64,000 bases of DNA from Diphasiastrum complanatum (GCA_029204225.1 CM055100.1:2133334-2197333); one strand, 5' to 3'. Numbered from the stretch's first letter, positions 1-11,402 are shown. Numbers and translations are program-made. Notes: generated by a model from the sequence alone, not told the origin.

Positions 1-1322
1 CAAACTTCTTGGTTTGTCAATTGCTCCCTAGCCATACATCCTTCATGATTAGAGATCACGCATGCATCAAGCTTGAAAAGTTTACCATGCCTCCTACCTT
101 GAGCAATCAAGGATCCACATTTACTTATCAAACATGCATCTCCAATGAACTCCACATCAAGTCCTTTGTCAATCATTTGACTTACACTAAGCAAATTCTT
201 AGTGATTGAAGGAATGTACAAAACATTTTCAAGATTTGCTTTCCTATTTGTTGAAAGGGAAATAGGAATAGTGCCTATGCCTTTGATGTCACATTGACCA
301 TCATTTGCAGTGTAGATGATGTTACCTTCTCCCTCATAAGACAATAAGGATGTAAAGTATTCCTTATGTCTTGTCATGTGAGATGAGGCTCCACTATCAA
401 TCCACCAAGGATCATTATCATCTATGTTGGCTAACAAACTTGAAGTCATAACAAGTGATTCACATGTGTTATGTTCTTCCTCATCTATTGTAAGATTTCC
501 TTGCCTCTCTCCTTGCTCTCTTTTCTTCTTATAACATTCATTTGCAAAATGACCTTTTATCCCACAATAAAAGCACTTGAACTTTGACTTATTGTTCTTA
601 GTAGAAGAGGAAGAGGAAGAGTGATCATCATGATCAAAGTTACCACCTTTGGACCATTTCCCTTTGCCTTTACCTTTGCCCTTGAATTTGCCTTTTGTGA
701 AGAAAGCCTCTTCACCTCCACCTTGCAAGGATGCACCATCAAGCTTTGATTGCAACCTATGTTCTTCAGCCAATAAGATTTCTTGCAAGTCAACCACACT
801 TGGCAAGACTCTTTGAATGGCAAAACTTTGCACAAGGTTAGCATGTTCATTTAGCAAACCATTCAACATAACTTGGACTATTTCACCATCTTTTATGTTC
901 TCATCAATGCATGCTAAATCATCACTTAGGGACTTAACTCTCAAGATAAATGCATGAGCACTTTCACCCTCTCTTTGCCTACTAGAAAATATTTGTCTCC
1001 TTAGGGTCAATACCCTAGATGTGGACTTTGATTCAAAGAGCTTCTTTAAGGCATTCCATGCCTCACTTGCACTTTGACACTTTCCAACTTCCTTGAGAAG
1101 TTCATTTGTAACATTCATTTTAATGATATGAAGAGCCCTTTTGGCCTTCTTATCAAACCTTTGTTGCTCTTGAAGTGTGAGAGGTCTCTCTTCAATTTCT
1201 GCAACTATGTCCATGAGTTCATTCAACTCAAGTAAGGACTCCATCCTCACTTTCCAAGTAGAGTAGTTTGATGAACTCAACCTTTCACTAGACTCTAGCA
1301 TGATCCCACCATTGGAAGCCAT
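1..1322 (-). CDS. copia element G gag-protease, intact, 5' part of polyprotein
   Basis: The minus strand is open for 440 codons from an ATG at 1322 to the window edge, where the polyprotein continues out of view. The N-terminal half reads as a Ty1/copia Gag capsid (UBN2 type), with the usual pattern of a WKVRMESLL segment near residue 25 and an EAWNALKKLFE segment near residue 100. A CX2CX4HX4C zinc knuckle (CFYCGIKGHFANEC) lies near residues 249-262 after a K/G-rich basic stretch. The aspartic protease motif DSGASSHM follows near residue 307. Gag packages the RNA and the protease matures the polyprotein. Upstream lie a long leader, a primer binding site and an LTR, so the 5' half of the element is complete. 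It has no stop or frameshift, unlike every other pol-bearing copia here except the B gag, so it is probably the youngest. Whether integrase and RT are intact cannot be seen. Confidence 0.9.
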   Translation of the reverse strand, partial: MASNGGIMLESSERLSSSNYSTWKVRMESLLELNELMDIVAEIEERPLTLQEQQRFDKKAKRALHIIKMNVTNELLKEVGKCQSASEAWNALKKLFESKSTSRVLTLRRQIFSSRQREGESAHAFILRVKSLSDDLACIDENIKDGEIVQVMLNGLLNEHANLVQSFAIQRVLPSVVDLQEILLAEEHRLQSKLDGASLQGGGEEAFFTKGKFKGKGKGKGKWSKGGNFDHDDHSSSSSSTKNNKSKFKCFYCGIKGHFANECYKKKREQGERQGNLTIDEEEHNTCESLVMTSSLLANIDDNDPWWIDSGASSHMTRHKEYFTSLLSYEGEGNIIYTANDGQCDIKGIGTIPISLSTNRKANLENVLYIPSITKNLLSVSQMIDKGLDVEFIGDACLISKCGSLIAQGRRHGKLFKLDACVISNHEGCMAREQLTNQEV

Positions 1323-2482
1323 GATTCTAATGTTTCTTCAACTTTTAGGTTCTGTCCTAAAGCACTTAGCACTCACTTTTCTCTCAACAAATGATAGATA
1401 AAGAGATCTATGAAGATTTAGGACCCTAAAACACTTCTATCTTGAACCTAGATGGTTTCCAAGCATAGAAAGGAAGATTGAAACACATGCAACACTTTGC
1501 ACACACTAAGAATGGATTACAAAATCAAACCAACCTGAACACACTCTTGCTTAAGCTCTCAAACTTTCCAGCAAGTGACCAAATCAAGTTATGGTGTGAA
1601 GAGTTACTTGCATTCTTAGAAAATACCCAAAACTAGGATGCCAAGATTACCTAGTAATGAACAAACTTGATCAACATATGATCAACACACTAAGATATTG
1701 ATTCAACCTGTAAAACCACATGTAAACCACACTTCTAAAAGTTTATAAACTCCAGCAAGTGATAAATACAAGATTTAGAGGTGAATGAATGAGCACACTT
1801 AGTGAATCACAAGACTAGCTTCACTATCTTGTCAAATCTTGGTGTTTAGATGTAGATCTAAGATCACTTCACATGAGAATGTTCCTCAACCTGTTAAGAA
1901 CCTAAAAACACACTTGCATAATGGTTAACACCTTCCAGCAAATGCTCCAATCAAATTACATAAGGAGAGTTACTTACATGCTCAACAAAGTACACCAAAA
2001 TTTATGCCAAAATTGATGACAATCTTTACAATATGCTCTTCACAATGGAGCTTACAATATGTTCACCCAAAAAAGGGGATCTTTCATCCAAATGGGAGCT
2101 TTGCTCAGCCTTTAGGAGAATTACAACTCACTCAAAAGAGCATTTGTCATCCACTTAAGGAGAAGTTTCATCCACTTAAGGAGAGTGTTTATCCAAGAAT
2201 GGAGATTGTCAACAATAGGATTGAAAAGAACATTGTTAGTATTGAATATGCACAAGCCTCACAATCACAAATGATTAGGTGTTATGATCTGATCCAAAAT
2301 AGTTTCTTTTCAGCCTCTGATCTTCAATAGACCTGAAATATGCTTTTGATCCACAAGTTCAACTCACAAAACAAAGGTTAGTAAGATTTGATCAACAAAG
2401 CAATGCAAAATCATGCTAGAACTTGATCAAACATCCAAATATCACCAAAAATGGAATACTTACTGTAAATAGAAGCCAACCA
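1323..2482 (-). repeat. 5' leader of copia G with about 180-bp periodic repeats
   Basis: This 1.16-kb interval lies between the primer binding site and the gag ATG of element G and has no credible coding frame. It is built from diverged copies of a unit about 180 bp long. Landmarks are CCAGCAAGTG or CCAGCAAATG near 1570, 1752 and 1934, and CAACCTG near 1531, 1707 and 1890; a fourth partial copy may begin near 2330. A plus-strand open frame at 2004-2330 is antisense to this leader and is not called. Confidence 0.6.
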
Positions 2483-2494
2483 GCTCTGATACCA
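2483..2494 (-). promoter_or_regulatory. primer binding site of copia G (initiator tRNA-Met type)
   Basis: Read on the minus strand this is TGGTATCAGAGC, the classic complement to the 3' end of plant initiator methionine tRNA. It directly abuts the LTR end at 2495. It primes minus-strand DNA synthesis. Confidence 0.85.
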
Positions 2495-3149
2495 TGTGAA
2501 AAATACAGATCCTAAGTGGATCTAAACTCCAAGATCATTGGCTTGAATGCTTGCACTCCAAACTACATAAGCTAGGAATTGGCAACACATTCTATGCTAC
2601 CTAAAATGCAAAGAACTTGATCAAAAAGCATTTATCACAAATGGAAACTTCCATAAACATCAAGTGCGGCCCAAAATAGCATTATACAGTCCATAATACA
2701 TCAGCCTATCACTTTTGGAAAGCACCTAAGATCATACACAATAGCTTGAAGACAATACACACAACAATGCTCTCAATGGAGGAAGAAACAATGACAATGA
2801 TCTATTGATCTCAATGAAGCATACAAAAGGTTTCTCCAACCTGTTCTCCACGACTTCCCTACTATTTATGGATGAGGAAGATGACTCTCTCTCCTCTCTC
2901 TAGAAGGTACTTGACCCTAGATATTCCCTATATAGGAAAAATAGCTAAAAATGGCTTATATGACCAAAATACATCAAAATGGTCTCATTTTGAAGGGTAT
3001 GAAGTTTGACACTTCATCATACTGAAAAAATACAGTAAATAAAAACATTGTGGCCTGGTTCACACGTGTGAAACTCCAGAACCAAAACTATTTACAATTT
3101 TATCCAATTTAGGCCTCAAACTAGCTAGGAAATGTTGACAATTTTCACA
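2495..3149 (-). repeat. 5' LTR of copia G (655 bp)
   Basis: On the minus strand the LTR runs from TGTGAAAATTG (at 3149) to TATTTTTCACA (at 2495), giving matched TG..CA termini with TGTGAAAA/TTTTTCACA inverted ends. It is followed at once by the primer binding site. A TATA-like CCTATATAGG at about 2928-2937 would place the start of transcription, and a TTCACACGTGTGAA palindrome lies near 3059-3072. The partner 3' LTR is outside the window. The five bases after 3149 (AGAAG) should be the target-site duplication. Confidence 0.7.
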
Positions 3150-3190
3150 AGAAGGTTTGACTACCAACTTTGAAGCCGCTCTGATACCAT
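3150..3190 (-). other. start of copia A2 leader, with primer binding site at 3179-3190
   Basis: Immediately 3' of LTR A2 on the minus strand is TGGTATCAGAGC (3190 down to 3179), so this LTR is placed as a 5' LTR. About 30 bp of leader follow before the element G LTR begins, which suggests that G inserted here. Confidence 0.6.
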
Positions 3191-3789
3191 TGATGAGAAT
3201 CAAAATGCGAATCAAAATGAATGGAACGTGAATGAATTCGGATGGAGTTCGGATATGATTGCTGGTCACTGCCTGCTATATCATTCCTACAATCCTCAAG
3301 AATGTAGACATACATTGCTGACCTGCGTTTTAGTTAATTTAGCATTCAACAAGATTGAACCTATGTGCGGAATAGATAAAACAAGTGAATGAGATACATG
3401 AACAATAAGCAGACAATTATTCAATCGAGATCAGACAAAGAATGATATGTGCATAACAACTACAACAACATCCATTGCTCCTCTTTGTTTAAGCATTGTG
3501 TGAAAGACCCACATAGCGCATTGTTGTGAGAGAAGTGGTGTTCTCCCACAAACAATGTCTTGCTTACTAGCGGACTTCTTGGATCTCTGTGGATCCTACT
3601 TACAATATCTCGCTCTCTGGCGGATTTCTCTATTCTATATTTTTGTTTTATCTGTTCGTGTCTGGTGCATCTAGCAATTGCATATATTCAGAGTAATATC
3701 TTGATTAGATAGATTACACAATCTAAGACTAATCTCAAATTACAAGAGCGGCAGATTAGGCACGTCATAATGCTCTTTTGTTGATGTCA
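3191..3789 (-). repeat. copia A2 LTR (599 bp)
   Basis: The plus strand begins TGATGAGAATC and ends TGATGTCA, which matches the ends of the A1 LTR at 17524-18227 (TGATGAGAATC to TGACGTCA). The two also share an internal block around ACAAGAG(C/T)GGCAGATTAG and the GGATGGAGTTC motif. It is about 100 bp shorter than A1. One flank carries a primer binding site (3179-3190) and the other an element 3' tail (3790-4130), so the LTR joins two head-to-tail units. Confidence 0.75.
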
Positions 3790-5191
3790 TCATATCAAAT
3801 CCAAAAAACTATACTTCATGGTACTTGTTTGATCTTCCTGGTCCTTTGGAGTGCGAAGGTCGAAAGTATTCGACCTTCGGGTGTCTCGAACACTTTCATT
3901 TCCCGTCGTTTGACCTTCTCATGTTGTTCACAAACATTTTGTTTTTGAGGTCTTTGAGATCTTCATTTTTGAGGTCTTTGAGATTTTCGAGATATTCGTT
4001 AGGTTGGGAGTCGAGAGCTAACAGAGCTTTGGTAACAGAAACATTTTCTTTCTTCAGATACCTAACTAACCTTCATCGACATCCAAAATTGCCCAGATAG
4101 TCATAATGTAACTAGGTGAGGTGTTTTGGACAATTGTCTGGATTTTGTTCACAAGGGTTTTCTAATGTAACCATTGAGTATGTTGAGTTTGTCATTGTCG
4201 ACTGCTCCATAATAGATGAATTGGTCCTTAGTAGCTCAAATGTATCTCATAACTCTTAAAAGAGATTTCCAATATGTAATACCAGGATTAACCATATACT
4301 GGCTTAAAGAATTGACTACAAAAGCTATATTTGATGTCGTACAGATAATCGCGTACACAAAAGAACCTATTACCGAAGGATGTGGGTGCTCATGCATCTG
4401 TTCATTTTCTTTCTATTCGACAATAGTCCAAGTCTGGTTCTTAATGAGAGATGAGTACTCTCTATCCATAGCTTCTACCCGGGGTTTGATTGATTGAGTG
4501 CTTCTTAGACAATAGTTGACTCTTGAATGAGATAACAAATAGATTCATCAATATACATGTTGGGTGGTCCGCACTCTCTTGTCGATCTTTTGGGAGATGA
4601 ATGAGGTTGATGATTATTTTTTTGGTTTTGTTGCTAAGCTACAACATCTTTTTCTTTTAATTCACTATTGATAAGATGTTCTTTTGGCATAGATGTACTT
4701 AGACCTTCAATAGGAATAGTCGAATCAAGAACTGGAATGTTCAATAGTTCAACCGTTTGAGCTTTTCCCTTGTCTTTGAGGTCAATGAATTGATCCTCGA
4801 TAAAGATAACATCTAGGTTGGTGAATATATTCAATTCAATGAGATCATACAATCTGTAAGCTCTATTTGAGGTAGTATAACCAATGAAAATGGATTCCAT
4901 AGTATTGGACTCCAGCTTCTTCCTAATCTCTTGCAGTATCTATGCATAGGTGATACATCTGAAAATTTTGAGGTTTGATAGTGATGGTGTGGAGCTTATC
5001 CAAACTTCATAAGGTGTTTTGTCTGAGAGACATTTAGATGAATATCTAATATGAATATAAGTTGTTGTGGAAATGGCTTTTGTTCGAAAGAACTTTAAAA
5101 GTGTCATGTGTGAAGAATCAGATTCAAAAATGACATAAATAGATCTATTATCTTTGGCTAAATTTGGGTGCACATCACACAACATCCACAA
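3790..5191 (-). pseudogene. decayed copia pol plus 3' tail, A2 family
   Basis: Read on the minus strand, 5191-4940 resembles the C-terminal part of a copia integrase core (KTPYEVW segment) and 4900-4634 the following region (ESIFIGYTTSNRAYRLYD). At 4500-4430 comes the start of reverse transcriptase (AMDREYSSLIKNQTWTIVE), which jumps directly to RNase H-proximal sequence at 4400-4220 (GSFVYAIICTTSNIAFVV). Most of the RT is therefore deleted. The non-coding tail 4130-3790 ends on the LTR and resembles the tail beside LTR A1 (shared end around CAGAAACA and TTTCTTCA). Several stops are present. It cannot encode an enzyme. Confidence 0.65.
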
Positions 5192-5559
5192 TGTAGAAAT
5201 CTCACATCTAGCATGCTAGCTTAGGAAAAATCATGCATAAACTGTGAGAAATTGTCAATTAGTTTAAGATTTTCATGTTGATTTTATTTGGCAATTTTGA
5301 GGCCAATATGCATTTTTATCTTAGAGATAGACTTTTTAAAGTTAATAAGGCCTAAGAATAGTGGATTTACTATTTTTGACAACTTAGGCAAGTTGACAAA
5401 GTCGAATTTGGACTTACTCTAATTGATTAGTAGAGATGCATTGAATCTAGTCATGTCAGATCTAGGGTTTGGAAGAGATCTAGAACAGTCCATAAGTTGA
5501 TAAGCTTTAGTAGGAGCATCCAAATAGGGCAAGAGGCTATTTTAAATGGGCATACAAGT
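5192..5559. other. unassigned spacer between copia fragments
   Basis: AT-rich sequence with no convincing frame and no repeat boundary that I recognise. It is probably decayed retrotransposon DNA, judging only from what lies on both sides. Confidence 0.4.
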
Positions 5560-6120
5560 GTGGGAGAAATTTATCTCTCAAATGAACTCTTACCATCCAA
5601 TATAGCACTCAGCCACCTATTGCAAACAAATATAGCACACATCAAAGCTTCACCCCAAGAAGACTTAGGAAGCTTTGCACTGAACCTCATTGCTTTGGCA
5701 CTCTCACAAAGATTTTTCTTCCTCTCTTTCACTCCACATATAACCTTTGAGTTTGAATGCTCCCTCTTGATCCCATGTGCCACAAAACTTCTTTGAACTT
5801 TGTTGATAGGTTTTCATGTCCATTTGCCAACTTTAACACTTGACTTTCATGTTGAATGGACTCTCGATAGCATTCTTGAACTTGAGAAACACATCAAGGA
5901 CCTCATTCTTACTCTTTAAAAGATAAATCCAACAATATCTACTAAAGTCATAAATGCAAGTCACAAACATCTTTTTTCCACCATTACTCAAAGCACTAGT
6001 AAGATGCACATCCAAATGTACTAAATAAAAAGGCATCTTAGATCTTGAGCTACTATAATAAGACACTTTATGTGACTTTGACATTGAATAAATATCACAA
6101 ACTTCCTCCTTTGCCATCAT
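5560..6120 (-). pseudogene. copia integrase fragment
   Basis: Minus-strand reading from 6120 to 5833 gives part of the GAG-pre-integrase/integrase region (YDFSRYCWIYLLKSKNEV, like the D-containing block of copia integrases). After a gap and frame change, 5783-5571 gives a later integrase part (WGEALMCAIFVCNRWLSAILDGKSS). The second piece is close to the integrase scrap trapped in the LTR of element E (46981-47581), so the two may come from one family. Gag, protease and RT are missing. Confidence 0.6.
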
Positions 6121-6606
6121 TAGGTCAATCGTCGATCAATCGAGCATCCAGAGCACAATTGTTTTGTTCTTTCTCTATGTTATTACAGAGGATTGATTTA
6201 GGAAGAACACAACACTGTCTGCATTCAGGCTATATTTTTTTCATGACTGAATAATCATTATTCCAGTAATCTAGGTCGTGTATGTCATGATGAATGTTCA
6301 TTTATTCATATCCAGGTTGTTTCTTGCCTACAATTAAACCTATTCGTAGATTAAGTTGTATTCATATGACTGATAGCATGTGTCAATTTGTTGCTCTAGT
6401 TTTTGCACTTAATATGCTTTCGCAAAGCTAAATCTAAAACCAAGATTATTCGTGCATGGCTATGGAATTGATCGTGTCAATCTAGTGACTTTGAAGCTGT
6501 GATCAAGTAGGGCAGGCTTCGATCTATCGAAGTCGGTCTAAATTCGATATATGTAGTTACATGCACCAAGGATTCCGCGCACTCCGCTCTTCTGCATATC
6601 CCAACA
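6121..6606 (+). repeat. probable 5' LTR end of an old copia element
   Basis: A primer-binding-site-like TGGTATCAGAAT begins at 6607 directly after CCCAACA, so an LTR should end at 6606. A gag relic follows at 6761. The left end of the LTR could not be fixed: I find no second copy in the window to align with it. Confidence 0.4.
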
Positions 6607-6618
6607 TGGTATCAGAAT
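6607..6618 (+). promoter_or_regulatory. primer binding site of old copia element
   Basis: TGGTATCAGAAT differs from the usual TGGTATCAGAGC at one of the last two bases. It lies 142 bp before the ATG of the gag relic. Confidence 0.55.
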
Positions 6619-6760
6619 AGTAATTCTACTCTCTGATTCTTAATGACAGAGTTAGAGCTTACATTATAAGAATGATTGTTCTAACAAAGAGTAGACACTT
6701 GTTATAGTTGTTTCCAGTCATATAATCTACTATTTGCATATACTCATCATGAATTTCCAT

Positions 6761-7335
6761 ATGGATTCACAATCACAATCTGCTCTAATGGTAGACAAAC
6801 TCCATGGTTCGAATTACCACTTGTGAAAATTTAAAATGAAGGTGGTACTGATGGCCAAGGAGCTTTCAAAAATAGTCGTTGGAATCGAACTACTTCCCAG
6901 TGTCGATGAGCAAGCCATTTCCAAGTGGAAGCTCATGGATGGCAAGGCTTTCACCTTGATCACCCTTAACATCTCCGACACACAAATTGGTCGCATCAGA
7001 CAAGCCCGATCTTCGAAAGAGGCTTGGGATATATTAAGCACACTATACGAAGTGAGGGATGTCACTTCAAAGCTGCATTTGAGAAAAAAGTTCTTCTCAC
7101 TTAGAATGACAGAAGGTGATTCTGTTTAGAATCACATTAATCAATATAAGACTCTGTTGGACAAATGGCAGCAAATTGCAATAAGTTCAGTGATCGAAGA
7201 CTTTGACGCTGTAATGACCTTATTGTCTAGCCTGCCATCCTCATATGAAAATTGGATGATGATAATTTCCACACACTCAGAAATTACATTGTCCAGAGTC
7301 ATAATCATGCTGTTATAGAAGGAAACAAGAAGGAA
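6761..7335 (+). pseudogene. copia gag relic
   Basis: Starting at an ATG (6761) the frame reads a copia Gag N-terminus (KLHGSNYHL, then a stop where a conserved Trp is expected). It continues open from about 6836 through SKEAWDILSTLYE to a stop near 7127, and then goes on (INQYKTLLDKWQQ, SSLPSSYENW) to about 7320. It has at least two in-frame stops and no zinc knuckle. The sequence from 7340 to 7480 is short and unassigned. Confidence 0.7.
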
Positions 7336-7479
7336 TGGAGCATCCTCGTCCTCCATCAACAACTCGCAAGCATTATTCTCAAAGAAGAATACAAGGAAGC
7401 AACGGAAGAAGAGAGTTGTCCGACAAATTGATAGTAATCAGAAGTAGTCATAGAAGATCCAGAATCGGCAATTTGCTTG

Positions 7480-7832
7480 CGTTATACTACGTAGAAAAAG
7501 GAATTGTTTGTTGTAGTCCATGCACTTAAAACCTGGAGACACTACTTGTATGGTAGTAAGTTTGTAGTGTATACGGATCACCAGCCTCTTAAGTATTTTT
7601 GTAATCAACATGATTTTCGGGGGAGAAAAGCTCGATGGGCTGAATTGATGCAAGAATTCGATCATGAAATCCGTTACATAAGAGGCAGCTCTAATCAAGT
7701 TGCAGATGCTCTTAGTCAGATCGGTGAACTAAACGAGTCGTCATTCACCCAGATTTCTACGGATCTATATCTTTTGCTGAGAGAAAAATATGAATCAAAT
7801 TCCCATTTTGGTCACATTTGGAACATTGTTCA
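7480..7832 (+). pseudogene. Ty3/gypsy RNase H fragment, interrupted by copia B
   Basis: The frame reads a gypsy RNase H C-terminal half: FVVVHALKTWRHYLYG, then VVYTDHQPLKYF, ARWAELMQEFDHEIRYIRG and NQVADALSQ. These are standard Ty3/gypsy landmarks. An upstream YYVEKE block is in a shifted frame. The frame stays open to 7832, where an LTR begins. Its in-frame continuation (the linker to integrase) lies at 53853 on the minus strand, beyond the other copy of the same LTR. Bases 7828-7832 (GTTCA) are the target-site duplication. Confidence 0.85.
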
Positions 7833-8107
7833 ACTTAGAATTTGCTTTGCACAGGAACACAGATCATGCTACATAGTAACACAGACAGAAAATCACTCTC
7901 CTCAGCAAGCTCACATAGCAACTGTCTTTCTCAAAATGAAATTACACTGTACATATAGTTGTTCACTCAGGCAACCCATGCATGACCCAGGTTGCCGTTG
8001 GTGGGACACGTGTCCCATCGACTTGCCTCGTGGCGAGGCCAACTGATCCTTATCCACTGATAGGACCCACTTACAGTCACACAGTGACTTTAACTTTAAT
8101 TCTAACT
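7833..8107 (-). repeat. 3' LTR of copia B (275 bp)
   Basis: On the minus strand it runs from AGTTAGAATT (at 8107) to AATTCTAAGT (at 7833). It aligns end to end with 53859-54134, with about ten differences by eye, several of them CpG transitions. A polypurine tract (TTAAAGGAGAG on the minus strand) precedes it, so it is a 3' LTR. The next five bases are the duplication TGAAC, also found at 53854-53858. The termini are not TG..CA. Confidence 0.85.
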
Positions 8108-8889
8108 CTCTCCTTTAAAGTAGAGTCACTTTTTATACAGTCATATACATAGCTTTAAAGTCAACAAACTTTAAATACATAAAGTTTTGATCTATACTTA
8201 TCAAAATTTTCTCCAGTAAGTGGCTTAGTGAAAATATCAGCTAGTTGTTCTTCTGTGCTACAATAAACAACATGAATTTCACGACTTAGCAGTCTTTCAC
8301 GTATGAAGTGATATTGAATCTCAATGTGTTTAGTTTTCGCATGGAACACTGGATTCTTTGCTAGCTGAATGCCACTCTGACTGTCGCTATGTAAAGTTGT
8401 GGGATTTTTCTGCTTCATGCCAATCTCTTCCAAGATTTGTCTCAACCATATAGCTTCTTGTGCAGCACTACACATTGCCTTATACTCTGCTTCTGTGGAG
8501 AAAAGAGCAATTGTACTTTGCTTCTTACTAGACCAGGAAAAGCAATTACCACAAAACTGGAATATATATCCTGTGGTGGATCTACGATCATCATAGGCAC
8601 CTCCCCAATCCGCATCCACATAGCCACACAACTCAGGTAAACCATCATGCTTCCTGTAAATCAAGCCATACTCTGATGTGCCTTTCACATAACGCAAAAT
8701 GCGTTTAGCTGCTTTCCAATGCGTTTCCGTAGGTGCTGCCATAAACTAACTTATAATGCCAACAACATATCATATATCTGGTCTAGTTGTGGTAAGGTAA
8801 ATCAAGCTCCCTACTAACTGTCTATATAGCGTAGCATCAAATGACTGTGATTCATCAAGCTTAGAAAGCTTTTTACCTGGTTCAGTAGG
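8108..8889 (-). pseudogene. copia B pol 3' end (RT end and RNase H)
   Basis: The minus-strand frame reads from the RT/RNase H connection (FDATLYRQLVGSLIYL, TRPDICYVVG) through a stop near 8743. It is then open for 193 codons of copia RNase H, with CGYVDADWGG, RRSTTGYIF, STEAEYKAM, HSDSQSGIQLAKNP and KHIEIQYHFIRE, to ADIFTKPLTGENF at the C-terminus. A 53-bp untranslated stretch and the polypurine tract lead to the LTR. The pol reading stops abruptly at about 8889 against element C1; the N-terminal RT and integrase are not here. Confidence 0.85.
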
Positions 8890-11402
8890 AGACCGATGAA
8901 AACATATTCGCTCTTAGGTTTGAGATATTTTCTAACGTTCATAGATGATTACAGCCGAATGACCACGATCTACTACTTGAAGAAGAAATCCGAAGTATTT
9001 GATTCTTTCAAGAAGTTCATTGGCATTCGTAGATTGACACACCTCGAAAAAGATACAGAGCCTTAGATCTGACAATGGAGGTGAATACAAAAGCACAGAA
9101 TTCTCAAGATTCTACGAAGAACAGGAGATCGAACACCAGTTCACTCCTGCATACACACTAGAATACAATGGTGTGGCAGAAAGAAAAAACAAAACGCTAG
9201 TCGAAGGAGCCAGATGCATGATGGCATAGGCTCAATTTCCAGGTCAATTATGGGCCAAGGCTATAGCTGCAGCTGTACACCTGTAGAACAGATCTACAAT
9301 GACAGCGCTGGAGAACAAAACACCATACGAAATGTGGACAAACAGAAAGTCTAATCTGTCATACGTACGAGTGTTTGGATGTGCAACATACAAGCACATT
9401 CCAAAGGAAAAGAGAAGCAAGATCGATAACAAATCCGAGCAAACAATCATGGTCGGATACTCGAACGGAACACATGTGTACAGACTCTACGATTCAACCA
9501 CGAAGAAGGTTGTTTCGAGCAGAGATGTGAAGTTCGACGAGTCCACATTCCCTGGACTGAAAGACGAAAGAGGCCATGAGATCTTCACACTGCTGCCTAT
9601 TCAAGAGGGAGATCGAGGACATATATCAAATCAGAATGCATAGCCCTGATTCCAGAGCAGCAGGAAGCAGAGGATCGACCCCACGAACAAGAAATGTTTG
9701 AGTAGCGACAAAACAAACCTCGAAGGTCAACAAGACAAAGAAGAGCTGCAGACCGCTATTCTGACAATCTTCAATGGAACGAAGACACACAGTTTGAGTA
9801 ATGAAGCTTCACAGAAGAGCCAACAACATACCAAGAGGCTATCCAGAGTCCATAGGGAGAATTTTGAAAGTGACAATGTCAGAGGAGATCGAGTCGATGA
9901 GGCAAAACGAGGCATGGACATTAGAGCCACTGCCAGAAAACAGGAAAATAGTCGACTGCAAGTGGGTGTACAAGAAAAAGCAAAAATCAGATGGCACTAT
10001 TGGCCGCTACAAGGCAAGGCTTGTCGCAAAGGACTACATGCAGAGATATGGTGTCGACTATTTTGACACATATTCGTCCATGGTGAAGATGACAAGCATA
10101 AGGCTACTCCTTGCATACGCCACACAGTACAATCTGGAAATTCACCAGATTGATGTGAAAACAGCCTTTTTCCACGGAGATCTAGAAGAAGAAATCTTCA
10201 TGAACAACCTGAAGGCTATGAAGATCCCGACAACAGACAATATGTCTGTCGATTGTAGAGATGCATCTACGGTCTAAAACATGCATCACGAGCCTGGTAC
10301 AAAAAGCTTGATGGTCTTCTGAAGTCTCTAGACTTCAACCCTACTCAACCATACTGTAATGTCTACATCAAAAGAGTAGGAAAGGATTTTTTGATACTGA
10401 CCATTTTCGTGGATGATTTGTTGATGATAGGAAATTCCTTGATGCTGATCAAAGACACGAAGAGTCGGATTTTTACAAGCTACGAAATCACAGATCTTGG
10501 AGAAACAACAAAATGCCTAGGGCTGGAGATCAGAAGATATTAAAAAGATGGCGAAATGCACTTGAGTCAGTCAAAATACACCAGAAAAGTACTGAAGCAG
10601 TACCACATGATGGACTGCAAAGAGAAAGCCACACCAATGATAGCTGGAGCCAAGCTCACGAAACAAGATTGCCCAAAAACAGAAGAGGAAGAACAAAAGA
10701 TGGTAGGTGCCTACCAAAACTTAATCGGGAGTCTGATGTACTTGACAATTTGTACCAAACCGGATCTGGCCTTCTCTGTTTACGCATTGAGACAATTTTG
10801 TTCCAGTCATGGTCTAGCACATTGGCAAATGGCCAAACGAATCCTACAATATCTGAAGGGTACCCAGAATATTGGATTAACCTACAGATCTAGAAACGAG
10901 GAGAAAGGATTCGAGCTGCATCACTACAGTGATGCGAACTGGGCGAGCTGCAAGGATGACAACAAGTCCATTACTGGAGGATGTACAATAGCGTGCGGAG
11001 CTGCAATCAGCTGGATATGCAAAAAGAAAACCCTAGTACCTCAATCCTCGTGCGAAGCTGAGTATGTCACAGCCTCGAAAGTGGCGAATGAGGTAGTGTA
11101 GTTGCGGATGATGTTGGAGGCAATCGGGATACCACAAGAGGGACCAAGCACGATAATGATGGAGTCCCAGAGTGCCATCTATTTGTCCCAGGATCCTGTC
11201 TTCCATTCAAAGACGAAGCACATTCATCTGAAGTACCATCACATTCGAGATTTGATCTCGAAAGGAGAGCTCCAGGTCCAATTCATAGAATCAAAAAGTA
11301 TGATTGCAGATCTCCTCACGAAACCGTTCGACAAGCCACTCTTTACCAAGCAAAGAGAGGCAATTGGATTGAACGAACAAAGCTGCAAAGTTCAAGAGGG
11401 AG
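8890..11402 (+). pseudogene. copia C1 pol (integrase, RT, RNase H), 5'-truncated
   Basis: C1 begins abruptly in the integrase core (RYFLTF.DDYSR block), equivalent to about 35493 of C2, so LTR, gag and protease are missing. Integrase parts run to about 9650 (NGVAERKN, then FGCATYKHIPKEKR). RT starts near 9870 (EAWTLEPLPENRKIVDCKWVYK) and carries the active-site block as FVDDLLMIGNS at about 10408. RNase H covers 10556-11390, with SCEAEYVTASK and a C-terminal ADLLTKPF. Stops and frameshifts break it, including a TAG at 11099-11101 where related copies have Trp. A polypurine AAGAGGGAG immediately precedes the LTR. Confidence 0.85.

Noticed and set aside
2004-2330. 108-codon plus-strand frame
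   Set aside because: It is antisense to the leader of copia G, has no family motif and overlaps a repeat-built non-coding region.
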